A program made the translations under genes and the position numbers. Under the pieces are notes generated by a model. That model saw only the letters and a program-made list of their open reading frames with translations, was not told the DNA's origin and made no database searches. From Planctomycetaceae bacterium UBA2671 (lineage in GTDB: Bacteria > Planctomycetota > Planctomycetia > Planctomycetales > Planctomycetaceae): DNA of 6,930 nucleotides. Positions within the stretch are counted from its first letter, which is position 1, and the number at the start of each line of letters is the position of its first letter. The DNA lies in NCBI GenBank assembly GCA_002359185.1, contig DEML01000002.1:1-6930 (forward strand), written 5' to 3'. Below, piece after piece: positions 1 to 6,832 of this stretch.

Positions 1-178
1 ATAACACAGCCGCTCTGTGGTTCAACAATTCAAAGTCAGAATTAAATAATTAAGAGATTGAAATATGAAATAACTCATCCTGTTTAAGTATTCCAATAGA
101 ATATTGATGTTCAAACTGATTTCACTCAATCGAAAGTCGGTTAAGTCAGGCGATTTGTAGTTCGAAGACAGAGAATTG
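1..178. other. AT-rich non-coding stretch
   Basis: No convincing gene on either strand: frames are short and lack ribosome binding sites. The only structure I see is a weak 5-bp inverted repeat (CACAG at 5-9, CTGTG at 15-19) without a U-tract, which could be the edge of something outside the window. The rest looks like ordinary intergenic DNA downstream of the kelch gene terminator. Confidence 0.6.
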
Positions 179-220
179 AAAAAATGTTCGGGGCTCGATT
201 CTCATCGAACGACCCGAACA
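179..220 (-). terminator. Intrinsic terminator of the kelch gene
   Basis: Read on the minus strand, TGTTCGGG (220-213) pairs with CCCGAACA (192-185). Inside this, a second stem TCGAT/ATCGA (208-204 with 199-195) closes a four-base loop, with a small internal loop between the stems. After the outer stem comes a run of six T (184-179). It begins 29 nt past the kelch stop codon. The combination of a long GC-containing stem and an immediate U-tract makes this a strong Rho-independent terminator call. Confidence 0.85.
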
Positions 221-248
221 CAATGAACATCAAATCATCGAGACTGTT

Positions 249-1898
249 TTAGTTTTTTGACAGTGTATTCAAATCGAGTTCGTCGATTTCTTCAAACTTT
301 CCAACGGACATGCTTGAGCCACCAACGAGTACAAGTTTGTTGTCGTTTTTCGGCACCATGCGATGGAAGAACCGGGCGTTTTCAAAGTTACCCAGGTTGT
401 TCCATTGAGAACCATCTTTCGAAAGTTTCTGCAAAGTGCCGTCGTAAGTCGAAACAAACAACTGTCCATCAGCGGCAAAGGATGAGGTTCCGAATCCAGT
501 CATCGAGTGACCAATCAATTGAGGTCCGGCTGACCATTCTGAGGTTTTGGGATCATAAATGGAAACTTCAGTAGTCGGCTTGCCTTCAGAGGACATGCCC
601 CCAATGGCATAGATCTTTCCCTGATAAGCGGCTACGGAAAGAGCTCGTTTTTTGAACGGAGGTGTTGGAAGTTTTGTCCACTCAGCTGTCTGGTCATTCA
701 AGTCGTAAGTCCAGGCAGTGTCATGCCAGGTATTCTCGGCATCTCCCTGCATGGACCAGCCCCCCATCACATAGATTTTGCCATCGAGAACAGCAGCATC
801 AAACGATGATCGTGGTTCGGGCAAGGCAGGAAGGTCGGTCCATTTTTCGGTTTTTGGATCGAACATCGAGAACGAATCCTGTGACCACAAGTCGTGCTCT
901 TCGCCTTCCGCATTCTTGGCATTGAAGCCACCCATGCGATACAGTTTGCCATCCTGAGCGACCATCGCCAGTCCCTGCAGACGTGGACCTTTTGCTAGAG
1001 CTTTCCATTCACTTTTCGTATTCAGGTCCAATGACCACAATGTGTTCGCCTGACCTTCATTGGAATACTCATGCGCACCTCCCGTGTGTCCGCCGTAGAT
1101 GTAGAGAACATCACCGGAGATAGCAGCTCCGAAACTGGTGACTGTTTCTGGAATTTCCGGATAAGGTGTGCTGACCTGCAGTGTCTCGTAGCTTGCAGCG
1201 GGGAAAGTGAGTGTGGAATAGTGGCGAATTTCGTCATAAGATTTCTCGTCGAGGCTGCCCGATTTATTCTCAACAAACTTCACACGGACTGCGTGAATAC
1301 TTTGCTTGCTGATATCGACTGATGCGGTGCCGTTTTTATCGGTTTCCTGTTTTTCGAGTTCAACAAGATCGTGCACGAAAGTGACTTCGGCTCCGATAGC
1401 AGGTTCTCCCTGATGTTTAACGGTTACAGTCAATTCTTTTTCATCGAGTGAAGGAACAACTGTGAAGTCCAGAGTTTTATCCATAGATTCGGCTTGCTTC
1501 CAAGCCCAGGATTTCAATGAAGGACCGGTTTCGCTGTAATATTTGACGAGAAAACTACTCTCGCCCCGATTCATCACCCCAAGTTGATGATCCAGAATGA
1601 AAATCGATTCGGCTTGATCCGGTTCAATCGCAAACGACATTTCATTTTCCACATCGTTACGTTCCAGCAGAACAGGATCCCCTTTGCGTTGCAGACGATA
1701 CACTTTCGCATCAGCCACATATTTCAACAGGGAAGGGTCATCATCGGTCGGTGATTCTGAAAAATAACAGACGAGTTTCGCGTTTTCAGTCTGACGTCCG
1801 GTCACATCCAGCCAGGGGAAGTGAGCCTGAGCGGAATGAGGGAGGAAGCTGAAAATAGTCATGGTAATGAAGCAGGCTGTAAAGTAGAGTTTAATCAT
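249..1898 (-). CDS. Secreted DUF4198-like / kelch-propeller protein
   Basis: 549-residue exported protein of unknown function. Residues 1-25 form a signal peptide: Lys3, a hydrophobic core, then S-A-Q-A before a predicted signal peptidase I cut at A25|H26, so the mature chain would start HFPWL. Residues about 26-235 are beta-rich and resemble DUF4198 / CopC-like periplasmic domains, including a carboxypeptidase-regulatory-like stretch (about 150-200, with ETDKNGTASVDI). Residues about 245-545 are kelch repeats, with the Gly-Gly pairs of successive blades at 269-270, 323-324, 379-380, 433-434 and 526-527. The blade near 478-490 (FVSTYDGT) has lost the pair, giving six blades. The ATG is preceded by AAGGAAA (1911-1905) with 6 nt spacing. 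It is followed by a strong terminator and probably has its own promoter at 1964-1969, so it appears monocistronic. Kelch propellers bind ligands or proteins, and some are enzymes such as galactose oxidase. No catalytic role can be assigned here. The kelch call is secure; the DUF4198 assignment is moderate. Confidence 0.9.
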   Translation of the reverse strand: MIKLYFTACFITMTIFSFLPHSAQAHFPWLDVTGRQTENAKLVCYFSESPTDDDPSLLKYVADAKVYRLQRKGDPVLLERNDVENEMSFAIEPDQAESIFILDHQLGVMNRGESSFLVKYYSETGPSLKSWAWKQAESMDKTLDFTVVPSLDEKELTVTVKHQGEPAIGAEVTFVHDLVELEKQETDKNGTASVDISKQSIHAVRVKFVENKSGSLDEKSYDEIRHYSTLTFPAASYETLQVSTPYPEIPETVTSFGAAISGDVLYIYGGHTGGAHEYSNEGQANTLWSLDLNTKSEWKALAKGPRLQGLAMVAQDGKLYRMGGFNAKNAEGEEHDLWSQDSFSMFDPKTEKWTDLPALPEPRSSFDAAVLDGKIYVMGGWSMQGDAENTWHDTAWTYDLNDQTAEWTKLPTPPFKKRALSVAAYQGKIYAIGGMSSEGKPTTEVSIYDPKTSEWSAGPQLIGHSMTGFGTSSFAADGQLFVSTYDGTLQKLSKDGSQWNNLGNFENARFFHRMVPKNDNKLVLVGGSSMSVGKFEEIDELDLNTLSKN

Positions 1899-1963
1899 TG
1901 ATTGTTTCCTTCGGGGTGGAAAGCCTTTGACGAAGCCACTTGGTTCGCAAAGTCTGTTAATTG

Positions 1964-1969
1964 ATTATA
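1964..1969 (-). promoter_or_regulatory. Possible -10 box for the kelch gene
   Basis: A perfect TATAAT on the minus strand in an AT-rich context, 66 nt upstream of the kelch ATG. That would give a 5' UTR of roughly 58 nt containing the AAGGAAA ribosome binding site. No good -35 box is visible 16-18 nt upstream (ATGTTC or TGTTCT), so the call rests on the -10 alone. Confidence 0.4.
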
Positions 1970-2033
1970 GGAATTCATATTGCTGAGAACATAGGAGATT
2001 TCAGTAATTGAATGATGCCGAGACGATCTGAAA

Positions 2034-2498
2034 TTAACTCTCCAATTGAAATTCAAATTCGTTAGGGCCATTTTCTTTTACGACAGCTTTCAGCGGGCTG
2101 CTGGCCCCGTATTTCTTGGGAACCAGGATGACATCAATTTTTTTGATGTGATTTTCCTTGAGATGCTTGAGAGCCGTTTCGTCATCGCGGGCATATCCAC
2201 CATCATCCGTGGATTCGAATTCGATTCGATGAGTTCCAGCCACTGGTCCGTGTCGACTCTCAATGAGAAAAGTCCCATTTTCAATTTTTACGGATGTCTT
2301 GGGGCCGGGAGTTCCTTCAACAGGCACGAATCGAATTCGCCCTTGTTTGAGAGGTTCTCCATCGAGAGTGACGAAGCCTGCGACTTCCTGTCGAGTTTCG
2401 ACAAAAGGATCGACCTTTGAGGAGCAGCCGACAGGGAGTACAGAACTCAGGAAGATTACTGAAAATGTGATCTGTAAAAATATTCGCTTAGAATTCAC
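2034..2498 (-). CDS. Small carboxypeptidase-regulatory-like lipoprotein paired with DUF1559
   Basis: Predicted 154-residue lipoprotein of unknown function, of the kind regularly found beside DUF1559 genes in planctomycetes. Lys4 and Arg5, a hydrophobic stretch (6-20) and L-P-V-G-C give a lipobox-like site with Cys25 as the acylated residue; Pro at -3 is off consensus. After a short linker, residues 39-80 (beginning VAGFVTLDGEPL) look like a carboxypeptidase-regulatory/Ig-like beta domain, followed by GPVAGTHRIEF (84-94) and a C-terminal VPKKYGASSPL segment (126-136). I chose the GTG at 2498 over the ATG at 2516: the ATG is itself part of the purine-rich GGAGGGGAGG, which sits 6 nt before the GTG as an ideal Shine-Dalgarno. 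The gene overlaps the DUF1559 3' end by 11 nt, so translation is probably coupled. Likely anchored in a membrane and facing the periplasm. Family role unknown. Confidence 0.85.
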   Translation of the reverse strand: MNSKRIFLQITFSVIFLSSVLPVGCSSKVDPFVETRQEVAGFVTLDGEPLKQGRIRFVPVEGTPGPKTSVKIENGTFLIESRHGPVAGTHRIEFESTDDGGYARDDETALKHLKENHIKKIDVILVPKKYGASSPLKAVVKENGPNEFEFQLES

Positions 2499-3405
2499 TG
2501 ACAACCTCCCCTCCATTTCTGGTCGCTAAAGCGTCAAGCACTTCAACAGAGATGTTTTCGGCAATGAAGTGAACCGAGCCATCGACCATTGTGAATTGCA
2601 CGCCCCCTTTGTGTTCACTGCGAAATGTTCGAGTCCAGTTGGCATCGAAGATGCCGTCGTCTTTCACGTCACGAGGGTTGAAACCGAATTCGGTTGTACA
2701 GGCCGTGGAGCCGGGGTAAGGGACTGACCAGTAAGTGTAAGAATAGCGGGATTCCCCCATACAGCTTCCTGATGAGAATTTATAGTCGGGAAGATTGAAT
2801 GCAGTTTCTCCGATTAGCAGAGTTGTTGTCGTACCATCGGTCATATCACGGAAACGGGTAGAACCGTCCTGAGAGCCGGTATAAACAATTGGCCCATTGA
2901 GAGAGGGAGCAGGCAAGCCATAGTAAGGCCAGTATTGGTTGTAGTCTCGACTACCAATATTGACGGCATAAGTCCCTGCGGCTCGTCCATAATCGGAATC
3001 ACAACTGGGGACCTGGCGTCGGATGGGAGCTGTCGGGCACATGTAGGAAGAGATGGTTTGGCTGGTGACTTCGACATTGTATGGATCCGAATTCGTCAGA
3101 TTGAAATCGTAGTGATCGAAGATGTTCCCCTGATCGATCATTGGCAGAATCGATGTGAACAAACTGCCGCCACTTAATTCACTGTTGGCATTGGCATTCG
3201 GGAAAGCGGTATAGATGTCATGATAATTGTGAACCGCCAGTCCCATCTGCTTCAGATTGTTTTTACAGCTAGTCCGTCGGGCTGCTTCGCGTGCCTGCTG
3301 GACGGCTGGTAATAGCAATGAAACCAAAATAGCGATGATTGCTATGACGACGAGTAATTCGATCAAAGTGAATGCTCGTCGAAGGGGGGGTGAAACGCAA
3401 CGCAT
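2488..3405 (-). CDS. DUF1559 protein with type IV pilin-like N-terminus
   Basis: 305-residue member of the planctomycete DUF1559 (SBP_bac_10-like) family, usually present in many paralogues per genome; function unknown. Residues 9-16 (RRAFTLIE) form a prepilin/pseudopilin leader, with expected cleavage at A11|F12 and the conserved Glu at mature position 5 (E16). Ala replaces the more usual Gly before the cut. A hydrophobic helix (12-34) leads into PAVQQAREAARR, then a CKNNLKQMGLAVHNYHD segment (47-63). The C-terminal H-X9-DG motif is H265 to D275-G276, in SEHKGGVQFTMVDGSVHFI. Start chosen at ATG 3405: it puts the pilin leader 11 residues from the N-terminus and has AAGGAGG 6 nt upstream. The frame stays open to 3648, but that extension would bury the leader. 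First gene of an operon with the lipoprotein. The protein is probably cleaved by a prepilin peptidase and displayed on the envelope, though this is inferred from the motif. Confidence 0.93.
   Translation of the reverse strand: MRCVSPPLRRAFTLIELLVVIAIIAILVSLLLPAVQQAREAARRTSCKNNLKQMGLAVHNYHDIYTAFPNANANSELSGGSLFTSILPMIDQGNIFDHYDFNLTNSDPYNVEVTSQTISSYMCPTAPIRRQVPSCDSDYGRAAGTYAVNIGSRDYNQYWPYYGLPAPSLNGPIVYTGSQDGSTRFRDMTDGTTTTLLIGETAFNLPDYKFSSGSCMGESRYSYTYWSVPYPGSTACTTEFGFNPRDVKDDGIFDANWTRTFRSEHKGGVQFTMVDGSVHFIAENISVEVLDALATRNGGEVVSEF
2505..2514 (-). promoter_or_regulatory. Ribosome binding site deciding the lipoprotein GTG start
   Basis: GGAGGGGAGG on the minus strand lies within the last codons of the DUF1559 gene and ends 6 nt before GTG 2498. 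This position argues for the GTG start, for coupling between the two genes, and against the upstream ATG at 2516, which overlaps the motif and has no such site before it. Confidence 0.75.
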
Positions 3406-3411
3406 AGGGAG

Positions 3412-3418
3412 CCTCCTT
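3412..3418 (-). promoter_or_regulatory. Ribosome binding site fixing the DUF1559 start
   Basis: AAGGAGG on the minus strand, 6 nt before ATG 3405, is a textbook Shine-Dalgarno. It settles the start codon against the in-frame upstream extension. Confidence 0.85.
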
Positions 3419-3514
3419 AAAAAGAGTTCAGCTAACTTTCGGCAATTTGGCCGAGAATGATTTTCCAACATTGGAGAATCGTTAAAAGCTGGCTGGCTCT
3501 TTTTCAAGTGGCTG

Positions 3515-3593
3515 GCTACTGCGTAAAGCAGCGTGAGTAGCGGGGCAACTCTAAAATTCCGTAACAATGACTCCGCTACAGAGCCATTGTTAC
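3515..3593 (-). promoter_or_regulatory. Candidate structured leader of the DUF1559 operon
   Basis: Two inverted repeats lie 110-188 nt upstream of the DUF1559 start. In minus-strand RNA, GTAACAATGGCTC (3593-3581) pairs with GAGTCATTGTTAC (3573-3561): 13 bp with one G-U wobble that would be an A-C mismatch in plus-strand RNA, favouring a minus-strand transcript. Its 7-nt loop TGTAGCG can pair with CCGCTAC (3543-3537), which can alternatively pair with AGTAGC (3520-3515). This could be a pseudoknot or a switch between two structures. No U-tract follows, so it is not an ordinary terminator. It might instead be a DNA operator or an intergenic repeat. No promoter was firmly placed for this transcript. 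Confidence 0.4.
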
Positions 3594-3625
3594 AGCTTTG
3601 CTGAGGAACAATTTCAGGAAATGGG

Positions 3626-3654
3626 TTGAAATTGAGACTCAGTCTCAATACATT
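3626..3654 (+). promoter_or_regulatory. Predicted hemP promoter
   Basis: TTGAAA (3626-3631, five of six matches to a sigma-70 -35 box), a 17-nt spacer, then TACATT (3649-3654, four of six matches to TATAAT). Transcription would start near 3661 and leave a 5' UTR of about 100 nt. The Fur-box-like palindrome fills the spacer and touches both boxes, the arrangement expected for repression by blocking RNA polymerase. Confidence 0.6.
3631..3649. promoter_or_regulatory. Fur-box-like operator
   Basis: ATTGAGACTCAGTCTCAAT is a perfect 19-bp palindrome around one central base. Its core TGAGACT-C-AGTCTCA has the 7-1-7 layout of Fur sites and matches the gammaproteobacterial-type TGAGAATnATTCTCA at 12 of 14 arm positions. 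It lies in the spacer of the predicted hemP promoter. Since HemP genes are commonly iron-regulated, Fur (or a related metalloregulator) is the most likely binder; the identity of the regulator is inferred. Confidence 0.7.
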
Positions 3655-3762
3655 AGCGAAGGTTTAACGACTCAGCAAGCCCTTGCAGTCAAAATTTCTG
3701 TTTTTTTTGCCAGCCAGGTCGTTCCGGTTACGATCAATCCACCAAATAATGGATCCTCCACC

Positions 3763-3942
3763 ATGTCGAACGACAAAGAGATTACTCCAGAGACCCTGAA
3801 AAATACTGCTGTCCCTGACGACAAGGACTTCATCTCATTTTCCCAGATAGCTAAAGGGAAGCGAGAAGTGCTGCTGGAACATGAAGGCCAGCTGTATAGG
3901 CTGCGATTAACACGAAACGGAAAGCTGATCTTGAATAAGTAA
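3763..3942 (+). CDS. hemP: Hemin uptake protein HemP family
   Basis: 59-residue protein of the HemP family (Pfam hemP). The variable N-terminal 22 residues are followed by the family signature: FISFSQIAKGK (23-33), then LEHEGQLYRLRLTRNGKLIL (38-57), with the hallmark Y45-R-L-R, T50-R and G53-K-L-I-L. Length fits the family, whose members are about 50-90 residues. HemP proteins are linked to haem uptake in proteobacteria, where the gene usually precedes a TonB-dependent haem receptor; the molecular role is not settled. I chose ATG 3763 because the 114-codon open frame starting at 3598 would run through the promoter and operator, and its first 55 residues show no family features. The ribosome binding site is weak (GGA at 3751-3753). 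No receptor, TonB or ABC haem transporter gene lies nearby, so hemP is an orphan in this window. It converges on pdxA, and no clear terminator is seen before the heptamer repeat. Confidence 0.88.
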   Translation: MSNDKEITPETLKNTAVPDDKDFISFSQIAKGKREVLLEHEGQLYRLRLTRNGKLILNK

Positions 3943-3982
3943 GACTGAAAGCGGATGGCGGAAAGCCGAAGATTAATTCTCC

Positions 3983-4015
3983 AACGCCTAACGCCTAACG
4001 CCTAACGCCTAACGC

Positions 4016-4031
<16 letters not shown>
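3983..4031. repeat. Heptanucleotide tandem repeat, 7 x AACGCCT
   Basis: Seven exact head-to-tail copies of AACGCCT (49 bp) lie between the convergent hemP and pdxA genes. The right part overlaps the last codons of pdxA, which reads G-V-R-R-TAG directly from the repeat (minus-strand unit AGGCGTT). Because 7 is not a multiple of 3, each 21-nt run gives a stop in every frame: TAA on the plus strand, TAG on the minus strand. It resembles the heptameric short tandem repeats described in cyanobacterial intergenic regions, and copy number probably varies by slippage. Confidence 0.97.
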
Positions 4032-5053
<1,022 letters not shown>

Positions 5054-5108
5054 GTTGTGGATCTTTAAGCTGCATCTGTTATGAGGAGTGTAGTGATAGT
5101 TCACGTTT

Positions 5109-5125
5109 AATCGATTATATCGATT
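5109..5125. promoter_or_regulatory. Palindrome over a probable pdxA -10 box
   Basis: AATCGATTATATCGATT is an inverted repeat of two 7-bp arms around TAT. Read on the minus strand it contains a perfect TATAAT (5119-5114), which would start pdxA transcription near 5107 and give a 5' UTR of about 54 nt to ATG 5053. No good -35 box is seen. The nonamer ATCGATTAT is also repeated directly at 5110-5118 and 5119-5127. It may be an operator, or simply an AT-rich promoter core. Confidence 0.4.
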
Positions 5126-5263
5126 ATTGAACTATCGGATATTGCTGTTGTGCAGTTCTGTAAAAAACGAGCAATGTGATCGAGTGAAAGCGGTGTCAAT
5201 GCCTGAACATGACGATGAAATAGATACGGTTTCACAAGAATATTTTTAATCGATTGCAAAGAA

Positions 5264-6832
5264 ATGTCGTCATCGGGCCAGGCTAATGTGACGGAAAGTT
5301 GGTTGCGAAATGCTTGTCAGCGCATGTCAGGTCATCGTATGCGGATGGAATACTATCCCGTCGTAACCGAGAAAGATCAAATCTCCACTCATCAAATCGA
5401 TGGCTCTGAAATCATCTGGAAGAGGGAAGTGCATTTGGAGCCTGGTCGAGAAGGCGTGATGCAGATTCGCATCGATCCTGCTCAGGCTGCAGATCATGAC
5501 TTACTCAAGATGTGCCATTTTGCTGATCATCTGGTTCATCTGGCGGAATCTCCTCGAGTGCACACACCACCGGATGTTAATCGAGTTCGGGCAGAAGACG
5601 TCGCGAATCATCTGGCAAAAAAGGTCACAAAACAAAAGGTCGACGAACCTCTGGATGTGAATCGAGCCATTGATGCCTGTCTCGAGTCCATTCTCAAGCT
5701 GACGAAATATCGAGGAGCCGCCTTTCTGATGCTGGATGAATCCGGTCAGAAGTTGAGTTTGAAATCTTACGTGCATCAGTCGCTCAATTCGTTCCCATTT
5801 CCCGAACGAAAGTTGGCGGATTCAAATCTTGATCGTCAGGCGATGGTAGAGGGGTATCGGATTTGTCGAGGAAATCTCTCCCAGGGGCGTCTCTGGTTAC
5901 CAACGGATGTGATGACCGGCCTGTGTGTTTCGGTTCGCTTTACAACGGGAGCGATTGGAACCATTTGGGTGTTTGATCGTCGAAACCGTGACGTGTGCGA
6001 TCGAGAATTGCATTTTGTGCAGTCGATAGCCGCTCAGTTGGGGGCAGATCTTGAAGAAAGATTGCGTGAACTACAAAATACTGATCATCGTCGAATGCGG
6101 ACGGAACTGAAATTGGCTGCATTGACTCAACCAGCCCGACACATCCTGTTTACTGACCAGACAAGCTCGATTGACGCCCATGGCTGTTGTATGAGCCGAT
6201 ACGATGTGGGAGGGGATTTGTGTGAGATTTTCCCTTTAAGCGATAACCAACTGTTTGTCGCTATTGGCGATGCTTCTGGAAATAGTTTACCAGCTGCGAT
6301 GGTGATGACCGCAGTGCGGGGGGCGATTTATGCCATGCTGTATCAGATTCGAGCAGAATCGGTCGAGAAGTTTCAACCCTCCGAATTTGTGGGGCGTTTG
6401 AATCAAATGCTCGATAATCTGACAGGTGCTCATCAATTCATGACGTTCGTATGCGGCATCGTCGACTTGACGACTCGCACATTTCGATATTGCAATGCTG
6501 GTCACCCGCAACCGATTCATCTTCAACCAGGAAAAGTCGAATATCTGGCATCGAATGGTTTGATCATGGGAGTCGATGGGGACGCTTATTATTCCGAATC
6601 AGAAATCAGTTTTGCGGGAGGGGACGCGCTGATTTTTTATACGGATGGAATCAGTGAAGCACTCAACAGGGAGCATCGCCAGTTCCGTCAGGATGGTATT
6701 GTCGCTGCTGCTCAACCGCGACTGAGTTTTTCAGCAAAAAGTATTTTTCAGGGAATCTTGTCGGGAGTAAAAATCCATCAGATAGAAGATTCCGAAGGCG
6801 ATGATGCTTCAGTGCTGGTTCTGAAATTCTGA
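5264..6832 (+). CDS. GAF-domain SpoIIE/PP2C-type serine phosphatase (RsbU-like)
   Basis: 522-residue soluble regulator with no signal peptide or membrane segment. Residues 1-110 match no domain I recognise. Residues about 130-265 look like a GAF sensor domain (RAIDACLESILKLTKYRGAAFLMLD at the start, VQSIAAQLGADLEERL helix at the end). A short linker helix leads to a SpoIIE/PP2C phosphatase domain (about 295-522). Metal-binding acidic positions are visible at D318 (YDVGGDLCEIF), D336 (IGDASGNSLPAAMV), D461 (YTDGISEA) and D513-D514 (EGDDASVLVL); CNAGHPQP (410-417) is also typical. The family usually dephosphorylates an anti-sigma-factor antagonist (STAS protein) in a partner-switching pathway. 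Two signature deviations are seen: GDLCE where GDYYD is usual, and GDASGNS for GDVSGKG. ATG 5264 is the first start after an in-frame stop at 5216-5218; no clear ribosome binding site precedes it. No STAS or anti-sigma gene is present in the window, so target and signal are unknown. Confidence 0.88.
   Translation: MSSSGQANVTESWLRNACQRMSGHRMRMEYYPVVTEKDQISTHQIDGSEIIWKREVHLEPGREGVMQIRIDPAQAADHDLLKMCHFADHLVHLAESPRVHTPPDVNRVRAEDVANHLAKKVTKQKVDEPLDVNRAIDACLESILKLTKYRGAAFLMLDESGQKLSLKSYVHQSLNSFPFPERKLADSNLDRQAMVEGYRICRGNLSQGRLWLPTDVMTGLCVSVRFTTGAIGTIWVFDRRNRDVCDRELHFVQSIAAQLGADLEERLRELQNTDHRRMRTELKLAALTQPARHILFTDQTSSIDAHGCCMSRYDVGGDLCEIFPLSDNQLFVAIGDASGNSLPAAMVMTAVRGAIYAMLYQIRAESVEKFQPSEFVGRLNQMLDNLTGAHQFMTFVCGIVDLTTRTFRYCNAGHPQPIHLQPGKVEYLASNGLIMGVDGDAYYSESEISFAGGDALIFYTDGISEALNREHRQFRQDGIVAAAQPRLSFSAKSIFQGILSGVKIHQIEDSEGDDASVLVLKF

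Noticed and set aside
1998..2034. Terminator after the lipoprotein gene (ATTTCAG 1998-2004 with CTGAAAT 2028-2034)
   Set aside because: Only 7 AT-rich base pairs with a 23-nt loop and no T-run after it on the minus strand.
3406..3648. In-frame N-terminal extension of the DUF1559 protein (81 extra residues)
   Set aside because: It would bury the prepilin leader, run through the palindrome and hairpins, and ignore the ideal AAGGAGG site in front of ATG 3405.
3598..3762. Extension of HemP to a 114-residue protein
   Set aside because: The added 55 residues lie over the predicted promoter, operator and T8 tract, show no family similarity, and would greatly exceed the useful part of the family.
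3943..3982. Terminator between hemP and the heptamer repeat
   Set aside because: The GGC/GCC pairing around 3957-3967 is only three base pairs and no T-run follows.
5054..5104. GTG start adding 17 residues to PdxA
   Set aside because: No ribosome binding site, no conserved residues in the extension, and it would fall only a few bases after the likely transcription start.
5171..5199. Promoter for pdxA using the perfect TTGACA on the minus strand (5199-5194)
   Set aside because: No -10-like sequence at 16-18 nt (CATTGC at 17 nt), so the -35 match is probably chance.
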